Source of the DNA: a virus
Length of the DNA stretch: 21,497 nt
Virus record (IMG/VR): IMGVR_UViG_3300020470_001503
Location: 1 to 21,497 of that record
Direction: 5' to 3' (one strand)
In this document: piece after piece, positions 1-7,268 of the stretch
How positions within the stretch are numbered: position 1 is the first letter of the stretch
Layout of the letters: each line of letters begins with the position of its first letter
Position numbers and translations under genes: made by a program
The notes under the pieces: model-generated
Told to the model about the DNA's origin: nothing
The model's database searches: none
What the model saw: the letters and a program-made list of their open reading frames with translations, nothing else

Positions 1-413
1 AAGGACAGTTTTCTGACAAGCCCAACCATTTCTGGTTGGTCTGTTTCATCGAGAGGAAGTGGAAATTCTGGGTCTTGTACGAATCGTCGTTTGGCGTGGT
101 GGTCGGCTTGTCCGTCACGATGTGTGTCGTAGTGGCCGCCTTCGAAGTATTGGGTGACTTGTACTTGTTCGGGGTAGGAGATGTCGAGCCACCATCCTGC
201 GTTTCTGTTGGCTTCATATATCAGTGACGTGGCGATTTGGAGGGTGCGGGGATCGTTACACCATGCGACTTCTGACAAACGTTTTTCGGCGTCTTCTCCC
301 ATGTGTATTCCTGGCAGGGTGGATTGGAGGTGCTGGTGGGCCACCTCTCGCAAGTAGTTGAGTTCGTGGGTTGTTAATGCTTGCGGGTAATGCCAGTAAG
401 GATTTTTATACAT
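1..413 (-). CDS. 2-oxoglutarate/Fe(II)-dependent oxygenase, prolyl-hydroxylase-like, partial (N-terminal 137 residues)
   Basis: The frame is open from an ATG on the minus strand (complement of 411-413) to the left edge, so the gene is cut by the window. The N-terminus (MYKNPYWHYPQALTTHE) resembles the start of phage P4H/PKHD-type hydroxylases. Residues 89-100 (YFEGGHYDTHRD) carry the expected core strand and the first two iron ligands of the HxD motif, His98 and Asp100. The distal His and the 2-oxoglutarate-binding Arg would lie outside the window. Family members hydroxylate prolyl, lysyl or other side chains using Fe(II), oxygen and 2-oxoglutarate; the substrate here is unknown. An AAGG ribosome-binding match lies six bases upstream of the start, inside the terminase gene. 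The start codon shares two bases with the divergent terminase start. I am confident of the family, not of the target. Confidence 0.82.
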   Translation of the reverse strand, partial: MYKNPYWHYPQALTTHELNYLREVAHQHLQSTLPGIHMGEDAEKRLSEVAWCNDPRTLQIATSLIYEANRNAGWWLDISYPEQVQVTQYFEGGHYDTHRDGQADHHAKRRFVQDPEFPLPLDETDQPEMVGLVRKLS

Positions 414-1305
414 GAGTCGCCTTGCCGAATTGAAGCAGGAAGTTGAATGGCGTCGCTGTGTTGCTGATGAAGCATATTTTTTGCGGAATTATTGGCACAT
501 TCAGCATCCTGCTCATGGAAAAATTCTTTTCGATTTAAGGGAAGCGCAGTCCCATGCGTTGAATGAGTGGCGGTTGCATCGTTATTCGTTGACGTTGAAG
601 GCTCGTCAGATTGGGTGGACGACGTTGGTGGCTGCGCACCAGTTTTGGTTGGCGTTTTTTACGCCTGACCAAAACATTATTGATCTTTCTCGTACTGAGA
701 GGGAAGCCGTCTTGCTTTTGAAGAAGACGAAATATGGGTTCCAGCATCTTCCGCGGTGGATGACGGAAAGAGGCCCGAAATCACTTGCGGATCATCAACA
801 AAGGATGCAATTTGACAATGGTTCAACGATTACTTCAATGCCTAGCGCCGCCGATCCAGCCCGAGGTGAGTCAGCCACGCTTGTGGTTGTGGATGAATGG
901 GCATTTTTGCCCAACGCTGAAGAGGCTTGGGCGTCGATAGAACCTGTCGCTGACGTTGGAGGGCGGATCATTGGGTTGAGTACAGCTCGCGGTTCGGGAA
1001 ATTTCTTTCACGAACTGTGGGTTGGTGCGAGTACAGGTGCGAACAAGTTTTCGCCCATGTTTTTTCCTTGGTCTGCGGGGGACCAGGATCGTGGTGACGC
1101 ATGGTACGAAGAGAAGAAACGGTCGATGCAGCCGTGGCAGCTTGCTCAGGAGTATCCGACGACTCCAGAAGAAGCGTTCATTAAGTCTGGGCAAGCTGTT
1201 TTTGATCTTGATGTACTCGAAGAACTGGAGCAGGAATGCCGTCGAGGAGTCGAGGGTTACCTCGACCGTCGAGGCAACGCCATCGAATTTAAGAAGGCTT
1301 CCTGA
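412..1305 (+). CDS. terL: Terminase large subunit, ATPase half
   Basis: This 297-residue protein is the packaging motor ATPase. A Walker-A-like segment lies at residues 63-70 (KARQIGWT), the adenine-binding region just before it, and Walker B at about 156-162 (TLVVVDEW, Asp161 and catalytic Glu162). The coupling motif is Ser-Thr-Ala at 190-192. The C-terminal stretch at about 240-263 (pattern MQPWQLAQEYPTTPEEAF) is typical of the end of the terminase ATPase domain. No nuclease domain is present: the frame stops at 1303-1305 and the RNase H-like part is a separate gene starting on the same A. AAGGA at 398-402 is the ribosome-binding site, nine bases before the ATG. In most tailed phages both domains sit in one chain of about 450-600 residues. 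The protein would hydrolyse ATP to push DNA through the portal. Confidence 0.9.
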   Translation: MSRLAELKQEVEWRRCVADEAYFLRNYWHIQHPAHGKILFDLREAQSHALNEWRLHRYSLTLKARQIGWTTLVAAHQFWLAFFTPDQNIIDLSRTEREAVLLLKKTKYGFQHLPRWMTERGPKSLADHQQRMQFDNGSTITSMPSAADPARGESATLVVVDEWAFLPNAEEAWASIEPVADVGGRIIGLSTARGSGNFFHELWVGASTGANKFSPMFFPWSAGDQDRGDAWYEEKKRSMQPWQLAQEYPTTPEEAFIKSGQAVFDLDVLEELEQECRRGVEGYLDRRGNAIEFKKAS

Positions 1306-1976
1306 TGTATACGCAATGGACTGCACCTGAACTGGATCATGCATATGTGATGGGAGTTGACACTGCGGAGGGGCTTGCGCATGGTGACTATTCGGTTATT
1401 CAGGTGCTTGATGTTAATACTGGGGAACAAGTGGCTATTTGGCATGGTCACATTGCTCCTGATTTGCTTGCTGAAGAGGTGTATTCGGTGGGGTTGTGGT
1501 TCAACTCAGCATTGTGCTGCGTTGAATCCAACAACCACGGATTGACAACGATCACTGAGCTTCGCCATTTGGGGTATCCGCGTTTGTATCGGCGCAGGTC
1601 GTTGAACTCTGTGTCGAACAGGATGTCTCAGGAATACGGCTGGAAGACCACCCGCACTTCCAAACCACTTTTAATCGATGACCTCTCTAGTGCGTTGCGC
1701 AACGACGAGCTAGTTATCAGAGATAAGAACACGATTGCGGAGTTGCGCACGTTTGTGCGTAACGAACGGGGCTCTATGAACGGTTCACCGTTCGATGATC
1801 GTGTTATTGCTTTGGCTTTAGCTAATCAGATGCGCAAGTTTGCTTATTCGCCCGAGTATGCGCCAGATAACAAACCTCAGTATTGGACGTTGGATTGGTT
1901 TGCGGAGATGGTGCAGAAACCGACAGTTGGGGATGGGTTCACTATTGGTCAACACACGGTGCGTGGGACACCCTGA
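1305..1976 (+). CDS. Terminase large subunit, nuclease half (RNase H-like)
   Basis: This 223-residue protein matches the C-terminal nuclease domain of large terminases. Acidic metal-binding positions are visible: Asp19 in GVDTAEG, Glu74 in CVESNN, and Asp164/Asp165 in FDDRVIALALA. The segment around 111-150 (YGWKTTRTSKPLLIDDL onward) is also characteristic. It would cut concatemeric DNA at the start and end of packaging. The ATG overlaps the stop of the ATPase gene (TGATG). AAGG at 1294-1297 lies seven bases upstream of the ATG, so re-initiation on the same message is plausible. Upstream of this ATG the frame is open only back to 1293, so a frameshifted fusion would have to occur in the last ten bases of the ATPase gene, where I see no canonical slippery heptamer. 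A one-base sequencing error cannot be excluded. Confidence 0.87.
   Translation: MYTQWTAPELDHAYVMGVDTAEGLAHGDYSVIQVLDVNTGEQVAIWHGHIAPDLLAEEVYSVGLWFNSALCCVESNNHGLTTITELRHLGYPRLYRRRSLNSVSNRMSQEYGWKTTRTSKPLLIDDLSSALRNDELVIRDKNTIAELRTFVRNERGSMNGSPFDDRVIALALANQMRKFAYSPEYAPDNKPQYWTLDWFAEMVQKPTVGDGFTIGQHTVRGTP
1964..1974 (+). repeat. TGGGACACCCT element, copy 1
   Basis: The 11-mer TGGGACACCCT ends directly at the stop codon of the terminase nuclease gene and lies 38 bases before the ATG of the next gene at 2012. An identical copy lies at 4448-4458 and a ten-base match at 21406-21415, all on the same strand. A promoter, RNA-processing signal or other leader element is possible; the function is unknown. 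Confidence 0.45.
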
Positions 1977-2011
1977 AACCACTCATTGAACCTCTGTTTT
2001 CAGGAGATCTA

Positions 2012-2296
2012 ATGGCACGAAATGTCGCACACACATCAGCAAAGCGCTCGGTGGATGGTGCTAACCAAGGTAAGAACAATGTTATGGAACGTGGTGGCAG
2101 CGTTAGCGCTAATCCAGTTTGGAGCCCAGGCGGAGCACAAAGTCCTACACAGCGTATGGATGCAGGCAAATATGCGAATCAGACAGGTGGCTATGGGGAA
2201 ACCTCGCCACGGATGACTCCAAAGAACCAACACGGTACAACTGGTGAAGTTGAGCATGTCGCCAAGCAACCGAATCTCGGTGGCTCCGACGCATAG
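2012..2296 (+). CDS. Small hydrophilic protein of unknown function (94 aa)
   Basis: I do not recognise a family. The frame is open from 1883, but the ATG at 2012 is the better start because AGGAGAT at 2002-2008 lies just upstream and the longer version would overlap the terminase gene by about 90 bases. The protein is rich in Gly, Asn, Pro and Gln, has no membrane segment or Cys, and looks largely disordered. It sits between terminase and portal. That position often holds small head-associated or packaging accessory proteins, but nothing in the sequence proves such a role. The preceding TGGGACACCCT element may belong to its leader. Confidence 0.72.
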   Translation: MARNVAHTSAKRSVDGANQGKNNVMERGGSVSANPVWSPGGAQSPTQRMDAGKYANQTGGYGETSPRMTPKNQHGTTGEVEHVAKQPNLGGSDA

Positions 2297-2298
2297 TT

Positions 2299-2571
2299 AT
2301 GGCCGTCCTACCAGATGGGGCGACTTTTGAAGAGTTCACCGAGTACGTCGTTGAACGGCGTGGTCAGGTTCCTCTTCTTGAACTCCAAGAACTATATGAA
2401 CGGCGTATTCGACTGAAGTCGATCAGCGTCAACCAAGGCAATGGAATCGATTCAACTTTGCCTCCTGATGAACGGGGGCTTACGAAGCGTGAACGCGAGG
2501 CAAAGGTTTTTGCTGAAGCTAAATCGCAGGGTCGAAACATAGAGAAACTTCCTGAGAAAGCGACGTTCTGA
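2299..2571 (+). CDS. Small charged protein of unknown function (90 aa)
   Basis: The ATG is two bases after the previous stop, and the gene ends by a TGATG overlap with the portal gene, so it belongs to the same message. The protein is helical and charged: an acidic N-terminal half (FEEFTEYVVERRGQVPLLEL) and a Lys/Arg/Glu-rich C-terminus (LTKREREAKVFAEAKSQG). No catalytic motif, signal peptide or membrane helix is visible. Its ribosome-binding site is weak, which fits coupling to the upstream gene. Size and position would suit a packaging or head accessory protein, possibly even a diverged small terminase, but I cannot support a specific function. Confidence 0.7.
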   Translation: MAVLPDGATFEEFTEYVVERRGQVPLLELQELYERRIRLKSISVNQGNGIDSTLPPDERGLTKREREAKVFAEAKSQGRNIEKLPEKATF

Positions 2572-4445
2572 TGGCGAGAGTGAGTAAGGCCGACAAGCTG
2601 AAAACATATAAGCAGCGGCTTGCTCGCACTCGTCGCTGGCGTTCCGATCAAGGCTACGACGACACTTGGCGTCGAATGATTGATCTTTACAGAGGGAAGC
2701 ATTGGCCCAAAGGTTCAATGAACAATCAAGATTTGATTGTTGTGAACATGGCGTTCTCGCTTATCAATGTGGTTGCCCCATCAGTTTCAGTGAATCATCC
2801 AAAAGTTTTGGTTCGTGCGAACAGCCCAGAAAACGAAGATCGTGCCGCTTTCGTTGAGGCTGTTACCAACCATTTGTGGCGTCACCATGATTTCCGTACA
2901 CCGTTTCGGCGTGCGGTTAAAGACTTCCTGATTATTGGTCATGGCTGGTTAAAAGTTGGTTGGGCGTTCAAAGAGGTCGAAGTTTCGTTGAGTGAAACTG
3001 AACGCCTCGAAATGGCTGAACGTCAGATGATGGAAGCAGACATGTTTGCTGCTGAAGCACCAGAACTTGCTGCTGATCTGCCATCTGATGAAGATATTGC
3101 AGCGATGATTCCTACGACTGACATGGCTGTCGTCGAGGACCAGCCGTTCGTAGAACGGATTTCTCCGTTCGACATTTTTGTTGACCCTGAAGCTACCTGT
3201 ATGGATGACGCTAGCTGGATGGCTCAACGCATTATTCGTCCGTTGTCTGATGTTCAAGACGACAAGCGTTATAAGCCTTCAACTCGTAAAACGGTTGCTC
3301 CTGATTCTGGAACTAACAGCGTTTACTCGGATGCTCCTCCTCAGAGAGAAGAAGCTAACGACTACACGATGACTGAAGAGCTTTGCACTGTTTGGGAGTA
3401 CTACGACATTAAGAACAACACGTTGTGTGTGTTTGCGCAGAACAGTGACGGATATTTGGTAGATCCAATGCCAATGCCGTACGCATCTGGTGTGCCGTTC
3501 GTGATGCTCCGCAACTATGACGTGCCTGACCAGTTCATGCCGATGGGTGATTTGGAGTCCATTGAGTCGATGCAATTAGAGCTTGATAAGACTCGTACCC
3601 AGTTGATGAACGACAGGAAACGTTACGCACGTAAATACCTGTATTTCGAACGGTCGTTTGATGGTGCGGGACGTGAAGCTCTTGAATCTGAAGATGATGG
3701 ACGCATGGTTCCTGTGGTCGATGAGAACAGGCCGTTGCAGGACGTGGTTCAACCTATGCCGCAGGTTCCTGTTAGTCCTGAGATCTATTCGTACTCGAAC
3801 ATTATTTCGTCTGACATTAATCAGGTGTCAGGTGTCAGCGAGTACGCACAAGGCGGTCTTCCTGAGACTCGACGCACAGCAACTGAAGCGAGCATTATTG
3901 CGGATGCGCAAAATGCGCGAGCTGCGGACAAACTGGCGATTGTTGAGATCGCTATTAGTCATGTAGCTCGTCGAGTTGTTCAGTTGTTGCAGCAGTTTAT
4001 GACTGGTGAGCAGATGGCTCGGATGACTAAAGCTGATGGTGCTGATCTTTGGATTCCGTATTCTCGTGAGGACATTACTGGCGAGTACGACTTCACTGTT
4101 GAGGCTGGGTCTACTCAGCCGATGAACGACACTGTTCGTAAGCAGCAGGCAATCAGTTTGTTGAACGCTGTTGCTCCGCTGGTGGGTCAAGTTATTGACC
4201 CTCAGCAGCTTGCTCGTCATGTTCTTCAAAGCGGGTTCGGTATTCCTGATCCCGAGAAATTTCTTATGGCTCCGCCGCAAGCTCCCGACAGTCCTGAGAA
4301 TGCGGGCATGGCAGGTGTGCCACCCGAAGCGGCTGAAGGTTTGATGCCTGCGGCGGGGCAACCAAACGCTCCGATGGGTGGCGTTCCCCCTGAAATGGTG
4401 GAACAGCTACAAAATCAGATGGGTATGACTCTGCCGTCTTCTTAA
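2571..4445 (+). CDS. Portal protein
   Basis: At 624 residues this is the expected size for a podovirus-type portal, which forms the dodecameric ring at the capsid vertex through which DNA enters and leaves. The N-terminus is basic and helical (residues 1-50). The segment at 111-132 (FRRAVKDFLIIGHGWLKVGW) is the typical portal core signature of a helix followed by a glycine turn and a beta strand. The middle part (about 330-480) holds the long helices and a DxxR/RRTATEAS-type segment usual for the crown and stem. The last 60 residues are a Pro/Gly/Met-rich tail, probably disordered. The gene lies after terminase and before scaffold and capsid, the canonical portal position. It overlaps the previous gene by one base (TGATG). 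Confidence 0.88.
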   Translation: MARVSKADKLKTYKQRLARTRRWRSDQGYDDTWRRMIDLYRGKHWPKGSMNNQDLIVVNMAFSLINVVAPSVSVNHPKVLVRANSPENEDRAAFVEAVTNHLWRHHDFRTPFRRAVKDFLIIGHGWLKVGWAFKEVEVSLSETERLEMAERQMMEADMFAAEAPELAADLPSDEDIAAMIPTTDMAVVEDQPFVERISPFDIFVDPEATCMDDASWMAQRIIRPLSDVQDDKRYKPSTRKTVAPDSGTNSVYSDAPPQREEANDYTMTEELCTVWEYYDIKNNTLCVFAQNSDGYLVDPMPMPYASGVPFVMLRNYDVPDQFMPMGDLESIESMQLELDKTRTQLMNDRKRYARKYLYFERSFDGAGREALESEDDGRMVPVVDENRPLQDVVQPMPQVPVSPEIYSYSNIISSDINQVSGVSEYAQGGLPETRRTATEASIIADAQNARAADKLAIVEIAISHVARRVVQLLQQFMTGEQMARMTKADGADLWIPYSREDITGEYDFTVEAGSTQPMNDTVRKQQAISLLNAVAPLVGQVIDPQQLARHVLQSGFGIPDPEKFLMAPPQAPDSPENAGMAGVPPEAAEGLMPAAGQPNAPMGGVPPEMVEQLQNQMGMTLPSS

Positions 4446-4447
4446 AG

Positions 4448-4458
4448 TGGGACACCCT
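4448..4458 (+). repeat. TGGGACACCCT element, copy 2
   Basis: This is identical to the copy at 1964-1974. It starts two bases after the portal stop codon and 57 bases before the scaffold start at 4505. Downstream, TTGA and TTTT blocks occur at nearly the same distances as after copy 1. This short intergenic stretch is one of the few in the structural block with room for a promoter. Confidence 0.45.
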
Positions 4459-4504
4459 ACGGGCCTCTAGTTGAGCAACCTTTTGGACTCAAATGGAGGG
4501 CCAT

Positions 4505-5242
4505 ATGGCCGAAGAAGAAGTCGCGGTGGAACCCAGTGAGATGGATACTCCTGAAGCGGCTGTAACAGAGGAAGTTTCAGAGGAACCTGGAGAGCTTTAT
4601 ACCATCAAGATTGATGGTGAGGAGCAGCAGGTCAGTCTCGAAGAACTTCAGGCGGGTTACCAACGTCAAGGCGATTACACGCGGAAGACGCAGGAACTTG
4701 CTGACGAACGCAGGCGTTTAGCGCAAGCTGAATCCATCGTTGCCGCTTTGGAGAATGATCCTGAGGCGACTATCGGTGCTTTGGCTCGCACGTTTGATGT
4801 GGATACGGGCAACCGTGGCGTTTCATCTATTGACGATAGTTACGAAATGGATGAGGACTTGGACCCGAATGCACGCAAGATCGCTGAACTTGAAGCTCGT
4901 TTAGAGCAGCAGGATCGGTTTCAACGCCAGCAACAAATTGAGAAAACGGTTTCTGATTTACAGGACAAGTACGGAGACTTTGATTCAACCGAACTGCTTC
5001 AACATGCCGTTAAGAACGGTATAGACAACCTTGAAGCTGCTTTGACTCATATGCGTTACAGCGCTGTTGAGCAGGAGCGGGCGAAACTCAAATCTGAGTT
5101 GGATGTTTATGAGAAGAAGCGGGAAGCCTCAACTATTGAGGCGGGTGGATCGAAGCAACCTTCTGCTGTTCCTGATGTGAAGGAAGCTCCTTCGTCTATT
5201 CGGGAAGCGTTTGCTCAGGCTCTTAAACAGCACGCTGAATAA
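4505..5242 (+). CDS. Capsid scaffolding protein
   Basis: This 245-residue protein has the usual scaffold character: a very acidic N-terminus (about 1-30), then a conserved segment at 31-66 (YTIKIDGEEQQVSLEELQ, then a Tyr-Gln-Arg-Gln-x-Asp-Tyr-Thr-Arg-Lys motif), then long Lys/Glu/Gln-rich helices at about 60-85 and 120-155. It ends in a short amphipathic helix (SSIREAFAQALKQ), where scaffolds commonly contact the coat protein. An earlier in-frame ATG exists at 4493, but GGAGGG at 4495-4500 is ideally spaced for the ATG at 4505, so I chose that start. The gene lies directly before the major capsid gene. It would direct procapsid assembly and leave before DNA packaging. Confidence 0.85.
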   Translation: MAEEEVAVEPSEMDTPEAAVTEEVSEEPGELYTIKIDGEEQQVSLEELQAGYQRQGDYTRKTQELADERRRLAQAESIVAALENDPEATIGALARTFDVDTGNRGVSSIDDSYEMDEDLDPNARKIAELEARLEQQDRFQRQQQIEKTVSDLQDKYGDFDSTELLQHAVKNGIDNLEAALTHMRYSAVEQERAKLKSELDVYEKKREASTIEAGGSKQPSAVPDVKEAPSSIREAFAQALKQHAE

Positions 5243-5268
5243 GCACTAACAACAGGAGAAACAGCTAA

Positions 5269-6249
5269 ATGGCTGGTAACACCAATTTTGATGAGATTCT
5301 GTCTACGACTCTCAACAACTATGTGCCGAAGCTGACTGATAACGTCTTTTCCGCTCGACCACTTTTCTATGCGTTGACTAACGGTCAAACTATGAGAACA
5401 GTGTCTGGTGGCGCGAAGATTGTTGTTCCAGTTATCTACGGCAAGAATGACACCGCAGGTTCATACGCAGGGGCTGAATCAATTCCCGTCACAGGGCAAG
5501 AGGGCATCTCTGCTGCTGAATATGACTGGAAACAGTATGCAGCAACAGTGACTATCACTGGCATTGAAGAAGCGAAGAACAACGGTGAGGCTCAAATAAT
5601 TGACCTGCTGGAAGGCAAGATTTTCCAGACACAGGAAACAATTATCGAGAACCTCAACACCATGTTGTATGCCGATGGCGCTGGCAACAGCGGCAAAGAC
5701 ATGCTTGGCCTCAAAAAGATTGTTGATGGCTCGGCTCTGACTGCTAACGCAATGGCTGGCATTGACCCTTCAGTAACAGGTAACGACTTCTGGAAAGCAC
5801 AGGAAGCCACTGGAACTGGTGTCGCTAACTTAACGGTTGCGGCTATGGCAACGATGTACAACGACTGCTCGAATGGTAACGATCAGCCGACAATCATCAT
5901 TGGATCACAGCAAGCCTATGAGAAGTATGAAAGCCTTCTGACATCAAACATTCGGTACACCGATACCGATATGGCTGATGCAGGTTTCCAGAACCTCATG
6001 TTCAAAGGCGCACCAATTACCTTTGATGCAGCGATATCAACGGGTGCAACAGGATATGACGCTGGCGATCAGCCTCTGTACTTCCTGAACACCAAGTACC
6101 TGCAACTTGTCCGTCACTCGGACACTTGGTTCAAAGCAACTCCGTTTGTGCGACCCAACAACATAGATGCGGTATATAGCCAAATACTTTGCTACGGCGC
6201 AATGACTTGCTCAAACCGAGCACGTCAGGGCGTAATCACTGACCTCTAG
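5269..6249 (+). CDS. Major capsid protein (HK97-fold type)
   Basis: This 326-residue protein follows the scaffold gene and is preceded by a strong ribosome-binding site (ACAGGAGAAA), as expected for the most abundant virion protein. Visible features include an N-terminal helix (NFDEILSTTLNNYVPKL) and a strand-rich segment ending YDWKQYAATVTITGIEEAK, resembling the extended loop and spine region of HK97-type coats. A central segment (about 131-150) carries a YADGAGNSGKDMLGL pattern common to phage coat proteins, and the C-terminal half is a beta-rich axial domain. No N-terminal prohead protease delta domain is evident, consistent with a separate scaffold. A strong hairpin terminator follows the stop codon. 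Confidence 0.9.
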   Translation: MAGNTNFDEILSTTLNNYVPKLTDNVFSARPLFYALTNGQTMRTVSGGAKIVVPVIYGKNDTAGSYAGAESIPVTGQEGISAAEYDWKQYAATVTITGIEEAKNNGEAQIIDLLEGKIFQTQETIIENLNTMLYADGAGNSGKDMLGLKKIVDGSALTANAMAGIDPSVTGNDFWKAQEATGTGVANLTVAAMATMYNDCSNGNDQPTIIIGSQQAYEKYESLLTSNIRYTDTDMADAGFQNLMFKGAPITFDAAISTGATGYDAGDQPLYFLNTKYLQLVRHSDTWFKATPFVRPNNIDAVYSQILCYGAMTCSNRARQGVITDL

Positions 6250-6268
6250 GTCATAGCTAGCTGACAAG

Positions 6269-6290
6269 GTGGGGGGCTTCGGCCCCCCAC
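6269..6290 (+). terminator. UUCG-loop hairpin after the capsid gene
   Basis: A perfect nine-base-pair stem (GTGGGGGGC with GCCCCCCAC) encloses a TTCG tetraloop, giving the very stable cUUCGg form. It starts 20 bases after the capsid stop. A short T run (CCTTTTG) follows about ten bases further on rather than immediately, so it may terminate only part of the transcripts or protect the 3' end of the capsid message. Confidence 0.8.
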
Positions 6291-6311
6291 AAAGTCACCT
6301 TTTGAGGATTT

Positions 6312-6572
6312 ATGCGAAACGTCGGTAGAACAAATCGAACCCACCAGTTGAGTTACTCAAAGAACGCTCGGCTTTACGGTGACCCAGGAGAAGGAAGCAG
6401 AGAAGTCGCTTCGAGGCTTGATCGCCCTACGGGAAATCGCAACGTTGTAGCAGTGGAGCCGATGGCTTCGATTGTCGAGATCGCAGGTTGTTTAGCGACA
6501 ACCAAAGCGGGCGATCCATGTAAGGCCCGTCCCGCTGAAGGAGAAACCTTCTGTACTTTCCACAAGGAGTAG
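6312..6572 (+). CDS. Small protein with C-terminal Cys/His zinc-binding motif (86 aa)
   Basis: The N-terminal 50 residues are basic and look disordered. The C-terminus has a clear metal-site pattern, Cys60-x9-Cys70-x10-Cys81-x2-His84 (GCLATTKAGDPCKARP and FCTFHKE). This resembles the short treble-clef-like zinc motif common in small phage and bacterial proteins (DUF5763-like: a Gly-x-x-Cys turn and a terminal Cys-x-x-His). The function of such proteins is not established; nucleic-acid binding or structural roles are possible. GAGGA at 6304-6308 is the ribosome-binding site, at short spacing. The gene lies between the capsid hairpin and the adaptor gene, a position that often holds minor head proteins. 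Confidence 0.72.
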   Translation: MRNVGRTNRTHQLSYSKNARLYGDPGEGSREVASRLDRPTGNRNVVAVEPMASIVEIAGCLATTKAGDPCKARPAEGETFCTFHKE

Positions 6573-6575
6573 CTA

Positions 6576-7265
6576 GTGGATATTGCAACGATGAGGACCT
6601 ATATCCAGTCGGTTGTAGAAATTGACTCCTCGGATATAAGTGACGACACCCTGAACAGATTTATTGGTGAAGCGTACGATCAGGTTGTTTACGGGGAAGC
6701 TCGTTGGCCTTGGTACGAAGTAAGCGGAACTTTCACTACCGTTTCGGGAACATCTGATTATTCGAAAGCCACGGTAGGTGGAGCAATCACTGGCGGTTTG
6801 CGAACCATCGCTGCTCTACGCACTGACGATGATGTACTCGCCTTTATCGGTATTGACGAAGGCGACGAGCAGTATTCGTTGAGTTCGGCAAGTACAGGTG
6901 ATCCCTGTTATTGGAGTTTCTGGGGAGACAACGTTCGGTTATATCCCACTCCGTCGTCAGCTTTGACGATCAACGTTCGTGGGTTTAAGAACCCGACCGC
7001 TTTCGGGGCGGGTTCCCTCGACGCAACGGAGCCTTCTGATTTTCCTGAGCCGTTCCACATTCTGTTTGCCACTTACGGAATTGCGAGGGCATATGAACAG
7101 CAAGAAGACCCTGGCATGGCGGCTCAGTATCTCGCCATTTTCAATAATGAGCTTGATAATTTGCGGGCTCGATATTTGGCGACACCAGCGGCGCAGCCAA
7201 TCACGTTAAACAAAAACAAGGTGCGGTCGTTTGCTCCTAATCGTCTTCGCTACGCATGGGAGTAG
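6576..7265 (+). CDS. Head-tail adaptor protein (podovirus gp4/gp11-like)
   Basis: This 229-residue protein resembles the adaptor ring that docks under the portal in podoviruses (T7 gp11, P22 gp4, SU10-type adaptor). The N-terminus (ISDDTLNRFIGEAYDQVV followed by RWPWYE) matches the helical adaptor start. Next come strand-rich segments that hold a TVSGTSDY turn and a LYPTPSSALTINVRG pattern usual for this family, then a long C-terminal helix (about 185-205) that would insert along the portal. I chose GTG at 6576 because AAGGAG at 6564-6569 sits six bases upstream; an ATG at 6591 is the alternative. Its place between the capsid block and the tail hub candidate fits. Assignment is by pattern and context, not by an alignment. 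Confidence 0.65.
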   Translation: MDIATMRTYIQSVVEIDSSDISDDTLNRFIGEAYDQVVYGEARWPWYEVSGTFTTVSGTSDYSKATVGGAITGGLRTIAALRTDDDVLAFIGIDEGDEQYSLSSASTGDPCYWSFWGDNVRLYPTPSSALTINVRGFKNPTAFGAGSLDATEPSDFPEPFHILFATYGIARAYEQQEDPGMAAQYLAIFNNELDNLRARYLATPAAQPITLNKNKVRSFAPNRLRYAWE

Positions 7266-7268
7266 CTG

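Noticed and set aside
36-227. 63-residue plus-strand frame
   Set aside because: It lies opposite the oxygenase coding frame, has no ribosome-binding site and an implausible composition; the minus-strand reading carries recognisable motifs.
1285-1310. Programmed frameshift joining the two terminase halves
   Set aside because: The second frame is closed by TAA at 1290-1292, and no X-XXY-YYZ heptamer is present in the remaining ten bases; re-initiation fits better.
871-1344. 157-residue minus-strand frame across the terminase junction
   Set aside because: Shadow of two well-supported terminase genes; no motif or start signal.
3828-4361. 177-residue minus-strand frame inside the portal gene
   Set aside because: Opposite the portal gene; Ser/Arg/Leu-rich shadow composition and no ribosome-binding site.
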